NCBI GenBank assembly: GCA_023265495.1
Contig: JAHFTP010000069.1
Span: forward strand, 1 to 8,373
DNA: 8,373 bases
Direction: 5' to 3'
Source: Chlamydiota bacterium
GTDB lineage: Bacteria; Chlamydiota; Chlamydiia; Chlamydiales; Rhabdochlamydiaceae
In this document: positions 1-5,504 of the stretch, piece after piece
Layout of the letters: each line of letters starts with the position of its first letter
Numbering within the stretch: position 1 is the first letter of the stretch
The notes under the pieces: generated by a model
What the model saw: only the letters and a program-made list of their open reading frames with translations
What the model was told of the DNA's origin: nothing
Databases searched by the model: none
Translations under genes and position numbers: made by a program

Positions 1-1
1 A

Positions 2-508
2 GGAAAAGTCCTTCCCTTTAGAGAAGTACAAATTGCCTCCGACGGGGAAATCTTAGTCAAAGGGAAAACCTTATTTAAAGGCTATCTACAAGAAGACATG
101 CTTTTTCTGCCTCTCATTGACGGGTGGTTTGCCACGAAAGACTTGGGAGAGTGGGACGCCTCGGATAACCTAGTCATCAAAGGAAGAAAAGATTTGCTCT
201 TTATTTCAGGGGGAGAAAATATCTCCCCTGAAGAAATCGAAAGAGCTCTTTGCTCGCTGACCGGCATCTACCTTGCCGTTGTTGTCCCCATCCCGGACGA
301 AGAGTATGGAGAGAGACCCTTTGCCTTTATTCACAACACCTGCGGAACTAGTGCCGAGGAGATCAGAGAAAGGCTCTTGTCCGTTTTGCCTAAATTCTGC
401 ATACCTAAGCAGATAGTTTCCCTTCCCGGCGACCTTGTGGAAAACTCTATCAAGTGGGACAGGAAGGCGCTGCGCAAGCTTGCATTGACAACTCTTCTAA
501 AATCTTGA
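2..508 (+). CDS. menE: AMP-forming acyl-CoA ligase, C-terminal part; probable o-succinylbenzoate-CoA ligase (MenE)
   Basis: This is the 3' end of a gene that starts upstream of the window; the frame is open from base 2 and gives 168 residues. Seen: an ANL-superfamily C-terminal subdomain with DGEILVKG, GWFATKDLG (the ATP/ribose-binding Asp region, A7) and the hinge segment GRKDLLFISGGENISPEEIE (A8). The tail IKWDRKALRKL corresponds to the A10 motif; its Lys is the usual adenylation lysine, although the Gly normally before it is Ile here. Family knowledge: such enzymes activate a carboxylate with ATP and join it to CoA; MenE does this with o-succinylbenzoate in cytoplasmic menaquinone synthesis. 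The MenE assignment rests on the compact C-terminus and on the convergent DHNA-CoA-thioesterase-like gene that overlaps its last 59 bp. Another acyl-CoA synthetase remains possible because the substrate-binding N-terminal domain is not visible. Confidence 0.78.
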   Translation, partial: GKVLPFREVQIASDGEILVKGKTLFKGYLQEDMLFLPLIDGWFATKDLGEWDASDNLVIKGRKDLLFISGGENISPEEIERALCSLTGIYLAVVVPIPDEEYGERPFAFIHNTCGTSAEEIRERLLSVLPKFCIPKQIVSLPGDLVENSIKWDRKALRKLALTTLLKS

Positions 509-884
509 GCAAACACTCGGGGATCGGAGTCGATTTGAACCCCTCTTTAAACACTGCCACGTGAACAATGCTTGCCTTGCCGGCACATTCCATCGTCTTT
601 TCCTTATAGAGCTCATATTGTAAAGTAAAAGAACTGGTTCCCCTCTTGCTGACAGAGACGTAAATGAGGATCTCTTCATCTACTCGCAGAGCAGATAGAT
701 AGTCCGCCTCTGCATGAACAATAGGAAGAAGGTAAGGAGAGTCGATCAAACTTCTTAAAGAAAAACCCCCTTGTTTTAACTTCTCTTCAAATGCTTCCAA
801 ACAAAGTTTTTGCATCTGAGAGAAATAGATAACCCCTGTTGCATCCGTATCTTGCAATCGCACTGTCGTCTTATAGATAAACAT
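450..884 (-). CDS. Hot-dog fold acyl-CoA thioesterase (4HBT/YbgC type), possible DHNA-CoA thioesterase (MenI role)
   Basis: A 144-residue protein of the usual length for single-domain 4HBT thioesterases. Residues 11-21 (QDTDATGVIYF) match the family's active-site signature, with Asp14 aligning to the catalytic Asp. The following helix (about residues 22-37, MQKLCLEAFEEKL) and the strands to about residue 115 fit one hot-dog fold. In menaquinone synthesis a member of this family hydrolyses 1,4-dihydroxy-2-naphthoyl-CoA; the DTDATGVIYF plus LEAFE pattern and the convergent menE-like neighbour favour that role, but a general YbgC-type thioesterase is an alternative. The chosen start is ATG at 884-882, with GGAGG 4 nt upstream; an in-frame ATG at 923 would add 13 residues and has no comparable site. 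The last 19 or so residues (QACAAPSCPT end) lie in the overlap with the ligase gene and look non-conserved. No signal peptide: cytoplasmic. Confidence 0.82.
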   Translation of the reverse strand: MFIYKTTVRLQDTDATGVIYFSQMQKLCLEAFEEKLKQGGFSLRSLIDSPYLLPIVHAEADYLSALRVDEEILIYVSVSKRGTSSFTLQYELYKEKTMECAGKASIVHVAVFKEGFKSTPIPECLLKILEELSMQACAAPSCPT

Positions 885-888
885 CACC

Positions 889-893
889 CCTCC
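889..893 (-). promoter_or_regulatory. Shine-Dalgarno site of the thioesterase gene
   Basis: On the minus strand, GGAGG lies 4 nt before the ATG at 884. It follows a T-rich stretch and is the best ribosome-binding match in the intergenic region. It decides the start in favour of 884 over the in-frame ATG at 923. Confidence 0.7.
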
Positions 894-915
894 AAAAAAA
901 AATTTAAGAAAATTA

Positions 916-944
916 TTGCACAAAAAAACAATAAAACCTACATT
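916..944 (+). promoter_or_regulatory. Weak candidate promoter for the GT10 gene
   Basis: TTGCAC (916-921) and TACATT (939-944) are separated by 17 bp and lie 31 bp before the ATG at 975. The -35 matches the sigma70 consensus at 3 of 6 positions and the -10 at 4 of 6, so this is only a candidate. The 90-bp gap between the divergent thioesterase and GT10 starts must hold promoters for both genes; no convincing minus-strand one was found. Confidence 0.3.
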
Positions 945-974
945 TTCGTTTCACCAATTACCACGAGTTAGCTT

Positions 975-2054
975 ATGAGAACCAAATGCGGATGTCTTGT
1001 GTTGTCTTGTCTTCTGAATTTTTCTTCTTATGCCTACGCGGAAAATCGGCAAATAAAACTCATCCACAACTTCACTAAAGAGCCCACTTCTCAAGATATC
1101 TTCTTGGACGCAAACTCGTTCTTCCCGATGAAATCCTTTTTAGAAAAACAAGATATCAGCATCACCTGCTCCGACATGAAAGAATATCCCTTCTTTCACA
1201 AGCCCACCTTCCTGACGAAATTTTTCGATAGCTGCTTAAAACTCATTGGACAAGATGCGCACACACAGTTCACCAACGATACCACTTCTTCTTTTGTTTT
1301 CTGGAACATCCCTCAATACATCTCTAAAACACAGCTAAAGAAAGTCCACTCGCAGAAATTCATCTTATTTGCCTGGGAGCCGCCCACTGTGCATCCCTCC
1401 TTATACAGAAAGCGATATGAAGGCTGCTTTTCTAAAATCTACACATGGAATGACGACCTAGTGGACAATAAAAAGTTTTTCAAATTCTTCTATCCTGTAC
1501 ATGTCCCCATGCAAGAAAATCTCCCTGCATTTAAAGAACGCAAACTATGTACACTTCTCGGCACGAACAGAACAAGCAAACATCCTTACGCTCTATACGA
1601 TGAAAGAAAAAAGGTGGTGGGCTTCTTTGAAACAAAAGATGCAGCAGACTTTGACTTCTATGGAAGAGGATGGACAGACCAGCCTTATAAACACTATAAA
1701 GGATCTGTCGAAGATAAATACGCCACTTTGAAAAGCTATCGCTTCTCCATCTGTTATGAAAATATGACCCATATCAAAGGGTACATCACAGAAAAGATCT
1801 TCGATTGCTTTGCAGTCGGCAATATCCCTGTCTACCTAGGGGCTACCAACATCGAAGACTACATCCCTAAAAACTGTTTCATCGACAGAAGAGACTTCTC
1901 CTCTGATGAGCAGCTCTATGCGTTTATGGAGTCTATGTCGGAAGAAACGTATAACGACTATGTAAGCCATATAGCGCAGTTTCTACAAAGTGAACAAGCT
2001 CTGCTTTTCTCCAAAGAACACTTTGTAAAAACTTTTTATGAAGCTGTGAAATAA
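975..2054 (+). CDS. Glycosyltransferase family 10 (alpha-fucosyltransferase-like) with signal peptide
   Basis: A 359-residue protein. Seen: an N-terminal hydrophobic segment (about residues 8-22) ending in AYA-EN, a typical signal peptidase I site; an acceptor-side half with FAWEPP (132-137) and KIYTWNDDLVDN (154-165); then the donor-binding GT10 core. The core has LLGTNRT (194-200), FYGRGW (228-233), YKGSVEDKY (241-249), FSICYENM (257-264), GYITEKIFDCF (269-279) and GNIPVYLGA (282-290), followed by NIEDYIPKNCFID. Family knowledge: GT10 enzymes transfer L-fucose from GDP-fucose to glycan acceptors in alpha-1,3/1,4 linkage; the ENxxxxGYITEK segment contacts the donor. Length and motif order match full-length bacterial and protist members, so the gene appears intact. 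The start is ATG 975, with an in-frame TAG two codons upstream and no strong ribosome-binding site. Family is secure; sugar and acceptor are inferred. The signal peptide is odd for a nucleotide-sugar-dependent enzyme. Confidence 0.88.
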   Translation: MRTKCGCLVLSCLLNFSSYAYAENRQIKLIHNFTKEPTSQDIFLDANSFFPMKSFLEKQDISITCSDMKEYPFFHKPTFLTKFFDSCLKLIGQDAHTQFTNDTTSSFVFWNIPQYISKTQLKKVHSQKFILFAWEPPTVHPSLYRKRYEGCFSKIYTWNDDLVDNKKFFKFFYPVHVPMQENLPAFKERKLCTLLGTNRTSKHPYALYDERKKVVGFFETKDAADFDFYGRGWTDQPYKHYKGSVEDKYATLKSYRFSICYENMTHIKGYITEKIFDCFAVGNIPVYLGATNIEDYIPKNCFIDRRDFSSDEQLYAFMESMSEETYNDYVSHIAQFLQSEQALLFSKEHFVKTFYEAVK

Positions 2055-2068
2055 TCAGGGGTAAAAAC

Positions 2069-2090
2069 CTTATTTTTTAGAAAAAATAAG
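2069..2090. repeat. AT-only perfect inverted repeat downstream of the GT10 gene
   Basis: CTTATTTTTT (2069-2078) and AAAAAATAAG (2081-2090) form a perfect 10-bp inverted repeat, 15 bp after the GT10 stop. With almost no G/C it would be a weak RNA hairpin and it has no T-run on the plus strand. Read on the minus strand it is followed by GTTTTTA, but no minus-strand gene ends there. It may help end the GT10 transcript. Confidence 0.35.
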
Positions 2091-2171
2091 AAAGAAACGC
2101 TATTGTTTTCATAAATTATTCACAATTCAACAGTCTTACTATTAAGCGTTAAAGACAGCATTTCTTTTACG

Positions 2172-2200
2172 ACAATCATTTATTTTAAGCAGATGATTGT
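2172..2200. promoter_or_regulatory. Inverted repeat (possible operator) overlapping the TPR-gene -35 box
   Basis: ACAATCAT (2172-2179) and ATGATTGT (2193-2200) are perfect 8-bp inverted half-sites. Their centres are 21 bp apart, about two helical turns, as expected for a dimeric DNA-binding protein. The right half-site covers the first four bases of the -35 element, so a bound protein would compete with RNA polymerase. No regulator can be named from the sequence. Confidence 0.4.
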
Positions 2201-2226
2201 ACAAAAAAAACCTCCTTTCCTATAAT
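2197..2226 (+). promoter_or_regulatory. Sigma70-type promoter of the TPR gene
   Basis: TTGTAC (2197-2202) and a perfect TATAAT (2221-2226) are spaced 18 bp apart, placing the start of transcription near 2233, about 32 nt before the ATG at 2265. The leader carries a purine-rich stretch (GGGAAAGAGAG, 2252-2262) that can serve as ribosome-binding site. This is the clearest promoter in the window. Confidence 0.65.
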
Positions 2227-2264
2227 CCGATCCTTTATGTCCTTACTACCCGGGAAAGAGAGTA

Positions 2265-4319
2265 ATGGAACCTGTAACCTATAATATCGCAGATCCTATG
2301 CATATAGATTGTTTGATACCGTCAGGTAATCCTCAGACAGCATCTGAGGATAGAAAGCGGGTGGCGGAGACTCTTTCTTTGGAAGGAGAACAAAGCCTTC
2401 TTAAGGGCGATCTTAATGATGGCATGAGCTTATTTTCTTCTGCCATCGAACTAGATCCGGACAATGCAAAAATTTTCTTTCACCAAGGCCTTGCTCTCTA
2501 CACCTATGGCCTAGAGGCCGGAAAGGAAAAATCCCTTCTCCTCGCCAACAAAAAATTTAAAAAAGCCTGCCTTCTTTTGCCCGACTATTTTGCTAGTTGG
2601 CATATGTGGGGAAATGCACTTCTCCACCTCGGTAAAACGAGTAAAGAATATCATTATATCCAGGAGGCAAAAGAAAAACTGGAAAAAGCAATCTCCTACA
2701 GCACGGGGCAACCGAAGGAAATGATCAGCACCCTCTACTGGAACTATGGGAAAGTAGCCTCAGCCATAGCCACACATTCCACAGAAGCGCTTGACTGGCA
2801 GATAGCCTTAGACTTTTTTCAAAAGGCCACTTCCTACCGAGAAACGCTCCCCGCAGAATTTTGGCAGGACTTTGGAGAAGGACATTTACAAGTATCTACC
2901 TGTATCAATGACGTCCGCCATTGCATCAAGGCCATTCACTGCTTTAAGCATGCGCTCTCCTCACATCCCAACACCCCCTCTACGGGGTGGGAAAGCCTCT
3001 CCGTGGCCCTGCAAAGCCTCTATGACTACACACACGACGAAGACCACTTCTCGCAAGCCAATGACTGCTTTGCTACGGCGCTACGCCTGCGCTCCGACGA
3101 TGCGGGCCTATGGCTGAAGTGGGCCTCGCTGCTCTGCCAGGCTGGAAGGAAAATGTCGGATAGTAAAAAGGTAAGAGCCTCCATAGAAAAGTGCCATAGG
3201 GCCCATAGCCTTAACCCCTCAGACCCGCATATACTAGCCACGTGGGGAGAAGCTCTAGCTCTTTTAGGCGAGCTTACTGAGAGGATCGACCTCCTCTGCG
3301 AAGGACAAAACAAACTATCTCTCGCAGTAGAGATGGACAGCGAGCTCCCCACTATTTGGTATAGTTTTGGGCTCTGTCTGAACTCCTTTGGCAGATATTT
3401 CAATGACTATGACTACCACTACCAGGCGATAGAACATTTTCAGCAGGGGCTATCCATAGATAGGAGACTCCACACCCACTGGCAGGCGATTGCTGCCACC
3501 TACTCTGCACTAGGGCAGCTAGAAACAGACATTGACCCCTATGAGAAGGCGATCCGTTTTTTCTGCAAAGCCATCGACCTGCAACCTAATAATAGTTATT
3601 ACCTATTTGAATATGCGCTCTGTCTTTTAAAAATTGGAGAGGTCACTCGCAACGAAAAATGGTTTGAACATGCCCTCGCCTATTTTGAAAGGGCGCTAAA
3701 CATCCAAAAAAATGCAGCTTATATCCATCCCGACTGGCTCTTCCACTATGCACGCACACTAGATCTCCTAGGAGACTATCGTGAAGAAGAGTCCTACTAT
3801 ACAAAAGCCATAGAAGTATTTTCCCACGTGCTGATGATCGACCCCGACTTTTTTCAAATACACCATCACCTGGCCCTCTCCTTTTCTCATTTAGGAGACC
3901 TTACCGGAGATATAGACAACTTTTACAGAGCGCTTCACTACTTCCGCATTGCTAGCAAACAAGAAGAAGAAAATGACCTACTTCTCGTAGATCAGGGGAT
4001 CACCTTAATCAATGCGGCAGAACACTGCTCCGACCGCCTTGAAGCAGAAAATCACTACCGCGATGCAGAGCTCAAGCTCACTCAAGCCGCTAAACTAGGA
4101 AACGCTACGGCCTACTATCACCTCGGCTGTTTATACTCCCTTCTAAGGCAATATGAGAAAGCCATGGGCTTTATAGAAAAAGCGGACAGTTTTCACGCCC
4201 TCCCCCCCCTTGAAGAGATCTTACAAGATGACTGGTTAGACAACTTACGCAGCACGGCTTATTTTAAAGATTTTTTAGAAAGACTGGAAAAGAGAACACC
4301 TTTGCAGGAAGAGCGCTAG
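2265..4319 (+). CDS. Large tetratricopeptide-repeat (TPR) solenoid protein
   Basis: A 684-residue protein made almost entirely of helix-turn-helix TPR units from about residue 32 to 645. Seen: the small residue at the TPR position-8 equivalent (G/A/S) recurs at 41, 75, 116, 162, 204, 246, 287, 328, 369, 410, 451, 496, 537, 578 and 621. Helix B ends repeat patterns such as FxKAL/AI...P (SSAIELDPDN, FERALNIQKN). Most units are 41 residues apart rather than 34, because a loop of the type G..x(5)D/N..Y sits between helices A and B. The C-terminal DDWLDNLRSTAYFKDFL resembles the capping segment (LDxLRxxxxF) often closing TPR arrays. No signal peptide or membrane segment is visible. Family knowledge: TPR solenoids bind partner proteins or peptides; the partner cannot be read here. 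It has its own promoter and a downstream hairpin, so is probably monocistronic. Confidence 0.87.
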   Translation: MEPVTYNIADPMHIDCLIPSGNPQTASEDRKRVAETLSLEGEQSLLKGDLNDGMSLFSSAIELDPDNAKIFFHQGLALYTYGLEAGKEKSLLLANKKFKKACLLLPDYFASWHMWGNALLHLGKTSKEYHYIQEAKEKLEKAISYSTGQPKEMISTLYWNYGKVASAIATHSTEALDWQIALDFFQKATSYRETLPAEFWQDFGEGHLQVSTCINDVRHCIKAIHCFKHALSSHPNTPSTGWESLSVALQSLYDYTHDEDHFSQANDCFATALRLRSDDAGLWLKWASLLCQAGRKMSDSKKVRASIEKCHRAHSLNPSDPHILATWGEALALLGELTERIDLLCEGQNKLSLAVEMDSELPTIWYSFGLCLNSFGRYFNDYDYHYQAIEHFQQGLSIDRRLHTHWQAIAATYSALGQLETDIDPYEKAIRFFCKAIDLQPNNSYYLFEYALCLLKIGEVTRNEKWFEHALAYFERALNIQKNAAYIHPDWLFHYARTLDLLGDYREEESYYTKAIEVFSHVLMIDPDFFQIHHHLALSFSHLGDLTGDIDNFYRALHYFRIASKQEEENDLLLVDQGITLINAAEHCSDRLEAENHYRDAELKLTQAAKLGNATAYYHLGCLYSLLRQYEKAMGFIEKADSFHALPPLEEILQDDWLDNLRSTAYFKDFLERLEKRTPLQEER

Positions 4320-4366
4320 TACAGCGGCTATCGCCCAAATTACTCGCTCATCCTGCAAAGCATTTT
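4300..4366 (+). terminator. Long hairpin at the 3' end of the TPR gene, probable terminator
   Basis: CTTTGCAGGA (4300-4309) pairs perfectly with TCCTGCAAAG (4351-4360). After one A-A mismatch the stem continues with GAGCG (4311-4315) to CGCTC (4345-4349), giving 15 base pairs. The loop can form a small inner GGC/GCC hairpin (4326-4335). The 3' arm is followed by CATTTTCC, a poor U-tract. The 5' arm lies inside the last codons of the TPR gene. It separates two convergent genes and may act on transcription from either side or protect the mRNA end. Confidence 0.55.
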
Positions 4367-4384
4367 CCTTACTTAGAAGAACAT

Positions 4385-4915
4385 TTATAAGGTCACGACT
4401 GTTCCATCTTCGGGGATTTTTTTCTGCTTAGGAGGGACCAATTCGCATGCTCTGTCGCCAACTCCGTTGCAGCCTCTTGTGACCACCACAGCATCCGGTG
4501 TTACAAAACTGTTAAATCCACCTAAATTTTTAATAGTGAATTCGGGAGACTCAGATATTCGACCATCCTCATTGGAGTCTATTGTGGCGACCCCCGGCCC
4601 CCCAACTAATCGAGACTCTCCCTCAACCATAAGGAGACCGACATCGGACTCTGACGACGAGGCTTTGCTTTGACTCGACACTGCGCTACCGGAAGTAGAA
4701 CTGACCTCCATCCCCTCCACCAACCTTGTTGAATCTGTACTACCAGTATTTTGGACTAATGTCCTCTTAGCCACCGAAGACATTTTTGAATTCATTGCCG
4801 CGCTACCGGGAGTAGGCAGATGCGTTTTAGACGAAGGCGTTGTCCAGCCCCTTACCGTATGCACAGGATACTCGGACAACCTATTATTATCTACCTTACG
4901 TGTATTACTCGTCAT
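4385..4915 (-). CDS. Unrecognised 176-residue Ser-rich protein with calcium-loop-like motif
   Basis: I do not recognise a family. The reading frame is supported by ATG at 4915 with a strong Shine-Dalgarno (AAGGAAGG, 5 nt spacing) and a good upstream minus-strand promoter. Residues 1-95 are polar and Ser/Thr-rich, probably disordered, with loosely repeated TPGSA, NTGST and TSGSA motifs at about 35, 57 and 75. Residues 113-121 (DSNEDGRIS) match the DxNxDGxI core of EF-hand/dockerin-like calcium loops, but position 12 is Pro and Glu comes one residue late. The C-terminal half (100-176) is more ordered-looking (FTIKNLGGF, DAVVVTRGCNGVG), with two Cys at 149 and 157. There is no signal peptide or membrane segment. 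It is convergent with the TPR gene (65 bp gap). A secreted effector is conceivable but unproven. Confidence 0.65.
   Translation of the reverse strand: MTSNTRKVDNNRLSEYPVHTVRGWTTPSSKTHLPTPGSAAMNSKMSSVAKRTLVQNTGSTDSTRLVEGMEVSSTSGSAVSSQSKASSSESDVGLLMVEGESRLVGGPGVATIDSNEDGRISESPEFTIKNLGGFNSFVTPDAVVVTRGCNGVGDRACELVPPKQKKIPEDGTVVTL
4683..4815. repeat. Imperfect 16-bp direct repeat inside the Ser-rich gene
   Basis: GCGCTACCGGAAGTAG at 4683-4698 recurs as GCGCTACCGGGAGTAG at 4800-4815 (15 of 16 identical), and a weaker cousin with CTACCAGTA lies near 4739. They encode the recurring TxGSA-type motifs on the minus strand, suggesting past internal duplication. Confidence 0.5.
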
Positions 4916-4920
4916 TTTTA

Positions 4921-4928
4921 CCTTCCTT
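4921..4928 (-). promoter_or_regulatory. Shine-Dalgarno site of the Ser-rich gene
   Basis: AAGGAAGG on the minus strand, 5 nt before the ATG at 4915. It is one of the strongest ribosome-binding matches in the window and is the main evidence that this unrecognised frame is translated. Confidence 0.65.
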
Positions 4929-4962
4929 TTGCATTATTTAGTTAAATGATTAATTATCATAA

Positions 4963-5018
4963 CTTACATTATATCAAATAAAACATTTAATACTCAACAT
5001 TATTTTATATAATGTAAG
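4963..5018. repeat. Perfect 12-bp inverted repeat carrying a TATAAT on each strand
   Basis: CTTACATTATAT (4963-4974) and ATATAATGTAAG (5007-5018) are exact reverse complements with 32 bp between them. Each arm contains TATAAT: minus strand at 4973-4968 and plus strand at 5008-5013, pointing away from each other. The minus copy serves as the -10 of the Ser-rich gene; the plus copy has no good -35. Confidence 0.6.
4968..4997 (-). promoter_or_regulatory. Sigma70-type promoter of the Ser-rich gene
   Basis: On the minus strand TTGAGT (4997-4992) and TATAAT (4973-4968) are 18 bp apart, placing the transcription start near 4961, about 46 nt before the ATG. The -10 lies within one arm of the 12-bp inverted repeat. 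Confidence 0.55.
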
Positions 5019-5320
5019 CACTAATTAGAAACTTCCAATTACGACATTAAAAAAAGCCAGCCATGACTAGGAGGCTTTTGCAAGTGAACTTATCACTATG
5101 AGAAAGAAAGGCTTAGAGAAAACTGGAACCTTGGAGCTGTTAGAAAACATCCAACCCCAAAATGGAACCTGACTGGCTTATATATAAAAATATTTTTAAA
5201 CGGCCATAAAAACCTGAAAACAAACCGTTTACATTAATAAACTCTCCTTTTTAAGCTTAAAAAAACACCAGACAAATGCTCTATCTATTTGACACTCATA
5301 CTGATAGAGTCTTTTTTTTA
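5019..5320 (+). ncRNA. Candidate structured non-coding transcript in the AT-rich spacer
   Basis: No convincing protein gene lies between 4916 and 5574. This part begins just after a plus-strand TATAAT (5008-5013) and ends at an intrinsic terminator (5279-5319), giving a possible RNA of about 300 nt. Complementary segments suggest folding: AAGCCAG (5054-5060) with CTGGCTT (5173-5179); TTGGA (5131-5135) with TCCAA (5150-5154), continued after a 2-nt bulge by TGTT/AACA with a 4-nt AGAA loop; and TAAACGG (5197-5203) with CCGTTTA (5225-5231). It matches no RNA I know: tmRNA, RNase P and tRNA features are absent. The promoter lacks a clear -35, so confidence is low. Confidence 0.3.
5279..5319 (+). 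terminator. Intrinsic terminator, plus strand, inside the spacer
   Basis: CTCTATC (5279-5285) pairs with GATAGAG (5303-5309), and after TC comes a run of eight T (5312-5319). The 7-bp stem has a 17-nt loop. No plus-strand gene lies directly upstream, since the neighbour is on the minus strand, so it implies some plus-strand transcript within the spacer. Confidence 0.6.
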
Positions 5321-5474
5321 CACATCTCATCTTTTATAGTAAATTTTTTATTATCAGAAGAATAGGCGCATTTTTAAACTAATATACAATATTCAAACAA
5401 ATCAGAAAATTAACGATAAATAAAACACAAAAACATATATAATTACAAAGAACTAAAGCCTGATAGACTTTTAA

Positions 5475-5504
5475 GAAAGGATACTTGGATATCCTTTCCT
5501 TTTT
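5475..5504 (+). terminator. Second intrinsic terminator, plus strand, upstream of the hybrid kinase
   Basis: GAAAGGATA (5475-5483) pairs perfectly with TATCCTTTC (5490-5498) around a 6-nt loop, followed by CTTTTT. It ends immediately before the candidate promoter of the kinase gene, so it probably insulates that gene from upstream transcription. It could instead act as an attenuator in a long leader. The stretch 5320-5474 between the two terminators is AT-rich and shows nothing else I can support. Confidence 0.6.

Noticed and set aside
885..923. In-frame ATG at 923 as start of the thioesterase
   Set aside because: It would add a 13-residue MCNNFLKFF-type extension absent from 4HBT proteins and lacks a good ribosome-binding site, whereas ATG 884 has GGAGG 4 nt upstream.
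981..1010. Lipobox-like VLSC in the GT10 signal peptide
   Set aside because: Leu at -2 fits poorly and a better signal peptidase I site (AYA-EN) follows; lipoprotein status is not supported.
3026..3403. Minus-strand 125-codon frame inside the TPR gene
   Set aside because: Lies fully inside a clearly conserved TPR array and shows Ser/Arg/Leu-rich shadow composition.
4467..4673. Plus-strand 68-codon frame opposite the Ser-rich gene
   Set aside because: No ribosome-binding site or promoter; the opposite strand has strong initiation signals.
5161..5171. AATGGAACCTG identical to the TPR start-codon region (2264-2274), possible antisense pairing
   Set aside because: An 11-base match is expected by chance several times in a window of this size, and pairing would need minus-strand transcription for which there is no signal.
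5289..5317. Perfect TTGACA at 5289-5294 as a promoter -35
   Set aside because: It lies in the terminator loop and the -10 position 17 bp downstream is a poly-T run.
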